DNA of 64,000 nt, taken from NCBI RefSeq assembly GCF_046127645.1, contig NZ_CP175919.1; one strand, written 5' to 3'. A program made the translations under genes and the position numbers. Origin of the DNA: Clostridium_F caseinilyticum. GTDB lineage: Bacteria; Bacillota; Clostridia; Clostridiales; Clostridiaceae. The notes beneath the pieces were generated by a model. That model saw nothing but the letters and a program-made list of their open reading frames with translations, was not told the DNA's origin and did no database searches. Positions within the stretch are counted from its first letter, which is position 1. Each line of letters starts with the position of its first letter. Of this stretch, positions 62,715 through 64,000 are shown one piece after another.

Positions 62715-63818
62715 ATGAAAAAGAAAAAGATAATAGCTCTATTAGCTACTGCAGTTATGGCAGTTTCATTATTTACTGGTTGTGGAAGTAAAGATAGTTC
62801 CAGTGAAAAATCAGCAGAAAAAAAGGAAAAAGTAAAGATAGGGCTTTCTACAGATGAGGGAGGATTAAATGATAAATCCTTTAATCAGGCTGCAGATGAA
62901 GGAGTAAAGAAAGCACAAAAAGAGTTTAAGGTAGATTATAAACCAATAGAATCAAAACAAAAGGAAGATTATGAATCAAATTTAGAAGCTCTAGTAAATG
63001 ATGGATCAAATTTAACGCTTGGAATAGGATATCAAATGGAAACAGCTATGACAAATGTTGCTAAAAAGTATACTGATAAAAATTTTGCTATAGTTGATAC
63101 TGATAAGGTAAAATTACCTAATGTTCAATGTTTAACATTTAAAGATCATGAAGGTTCTTTTTTAATGGGTGTTATAGCAGGTAAAATGACAAAAACAAAT
63201 AAAATAGGCTTTATAGGTGGTAAAGATTCTGCAGCTATAAATAAATTTGAAGTTGGTTTTATAGCTGGTGTTAAATCAGTTAATCCAGAAGCTGCAAAGG
63301 GATTAATAGGAACAAAGGATAAACCAGGTTCAATGGTAAAATATGCAGACAGCTTTGGTGATACAAATAAAGGATATGAATTAGGAAAATCATTATATGG
63401 TGCAGGTTGCGATGTTGTATACCATGCAGCTGGTGGAGTTGGAATAGGATTATTTAAAGCTGCAAAAGAATTAAATAAACCTGATAAGAGAATATGGGCT
63501 ATAGGAGTAGACAGAGACCAAGCAGTTGAAGTAAAAGAATATGCAGATATAATACTATCAAGTATGATAAAAAGAGTTGACTCTGCAACTTTTAATGCAA
63601 CAAAAGAAGTTGTAGATGGTACATTTAAAGGTGGAAAACATATAGAATTAGGCTTAAAAGATGATGGTGTAGATATAGCGCCTACATCTAATAAAAATAC
63701 TTCAAAAGAAACATTAGATTTAGTTGGAAAATATAAGGAAGCTATAAAAGAAGGTAAGATAAAAGTTCCAGCTACAAGAGAAGAACTAGTTAAATTTACT
63801 CCAACAGAAATGAAATAA
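62715..63818 (+). CDS. BMP family ABC transporter substrate-binding lipoprotein (nucleoside-binding PnrA/BmpA-like)
   Basis: A signal peptide with lipobox (AVSLFTGCGSK) gives a membrane-tethered lipoprotein. The mature part has KIGLSTDEGGLNDKSFNQAA, FAIVDTDK, GGKDSAAINKFEVGF and HAAGGVGIGLF, as in the BMP/TmpC family that binds purine nucleosides or riboflavin-like ligands. The ATG follows AGGAGGGAATTTTA. Its transporter subunits should lie beyond the window. A strong terminator follows directly. Confidence 0.93.
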   Translation: MKKKKIIALLATAVMAVSLFTGCGSKDSSSEKSAEKKEKVKIGLSTDEGGLNDKSFNQAADEGVKKAQKEFKVDYKPIESKQKEDYESNLEALVNDGSNLTLGIGYQMETAMTNVAKKYTDKNFAIVDTDKVKLPNVQCLTFKDHEGSFLMGVIAGKMTKTNKIGFIGGKDSAAINKFEVGFIAGVKSVNPEAAKGLIGTKDKPGSMVKYADSFGDTNKGYELGKSLYGAGCDVVYHAAGGVGIGLFKAAKELNKPDKRIWAIGVDRDQAVEVKEYADIILSSMIKRVDSATFNATKEVVDGTFKGGKHIELGLKDDGVDIAPTSNKNTSKETLDLVGKYKEAIKEGKIKVPATREELVKFTPTEMK

Positions 63819-63849
63819 TTTATTGAGATAATATTAGAAATATAATGCT

Positions 63850-63884
63850 ATAAAAGCTAGATGTATTTGACATCTAGCTTTTAT
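63850..63884. terminator. terminator after the BMP lipoprotein gene
   Basis: ATAAAAGCTAGATGT pairs perfectly with ACATCTAGCTTTTAT around ATTTG. Confidence 0.93.
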
Positions 63885-64000
63885 GACATATATATATTAT
63901 AATTTTATTTATGAAACGTTTACGAATATTATAAGGTAAAATTGCATGGAGGGAGGCATCTAGTCAAAAAAATATATAAATTTGTGACTAGAAAATAGTG

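Noticed and set aside
63955..63995. AGGGAGG motif and CTAGTCA/TGACTAG hairpin at the window end, possibly a new gene start or leader
   Set aside because: Too little sequence is left to support a gene or a named riboswitch.

Overview
The window is low-GC DNA packed with genes typical of a spore-forming Clostridium of cluster I; C. botulinum group I or C. sporogenes is plausible, but that is inference. Supporting signs are strong AT bias, consensus AGGAGG ribosome sites with frequent TTG/GTG starts, T-box leaders, an M-box riboswitch, a SleB-type spore cortex hydrolase and a spore-photoproduct-lyase-like enzyme. No rRNA, phage, transposase, integrase or CRISPR array was found.

Layout. 1-6.8 kb: the 3' part of a CoA-disulfide-reductase/rhodanese/TusA/DsrE fusion, a DUF2225 protein, a small alarmone synthetase, T-box-controlled leuS and a secreted rhodanese. 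6.9-9.6 kb: tRNA-Gln and a minus-strand cluster of membrane protein, Cys-rich DnaJ protein, DUF5685 and CYTH genes. 9.9-15.2 kb: nucleoid-associated protein, fba, a DUF4363/DUF421 pair and a uridine-kinase-like protein. 15.2-16.4 kb: about 1.2 kb without genes, built partly of long palindromes. 16.5-24.6 kb: a small ORF, pssA, a CBS protein, a lipid kinase, a membrane protein, a YgiQ radical-SAM protein, an M-box with a soluble MgtE-N/CBS protein, and sleB. 24.6-29.7 kb: T-box(Cys)-cysK-cysE, plsC, nth and malic enzyme. 30.1-53.4 kb: one very large secreted RHS/YD-repeat polymorphic toxin followed by its immunity gene and a 15-kb array of displaced toxin tails and immunity genes. 53.4-64 kb: cinA, alpha/beta hydrolase, M42 peptidase, two VanW proteins, the SPL-like protein, trmL, degV and a BMP-family lipoprotein.

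The main accessory system is the RHS locus. A WapA-like protein of 2698 residues has its own promoter, signal peptide, DNRLRE-type region, YD repeats, RHS core and a toxin tail. Behind it lie about nine alternative tails. Most are followed at once by a different small gene (presumed immunity), and most units are closed by an intrinsic terminator. Three units begin with a copy of the last RHS-core segment, starting at essentially the same base; most others begin inside a second, hydrophobic linker type. They lack signal peptides and mostly lack starts, and several carry frameshifts or stops. This fits a silent cassette reservoir that can recombine onto the expressed gene, with orphan immunity genes guarding against earlier toxins.

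A second notable layer is non-coding. Long imperfect palindromes (about 110-280 bp) at gene ends carry small apical hairpins; three of these have different stems but the same AGGAC loop. A separate repeat of about 125 bp occurs three times in the window.
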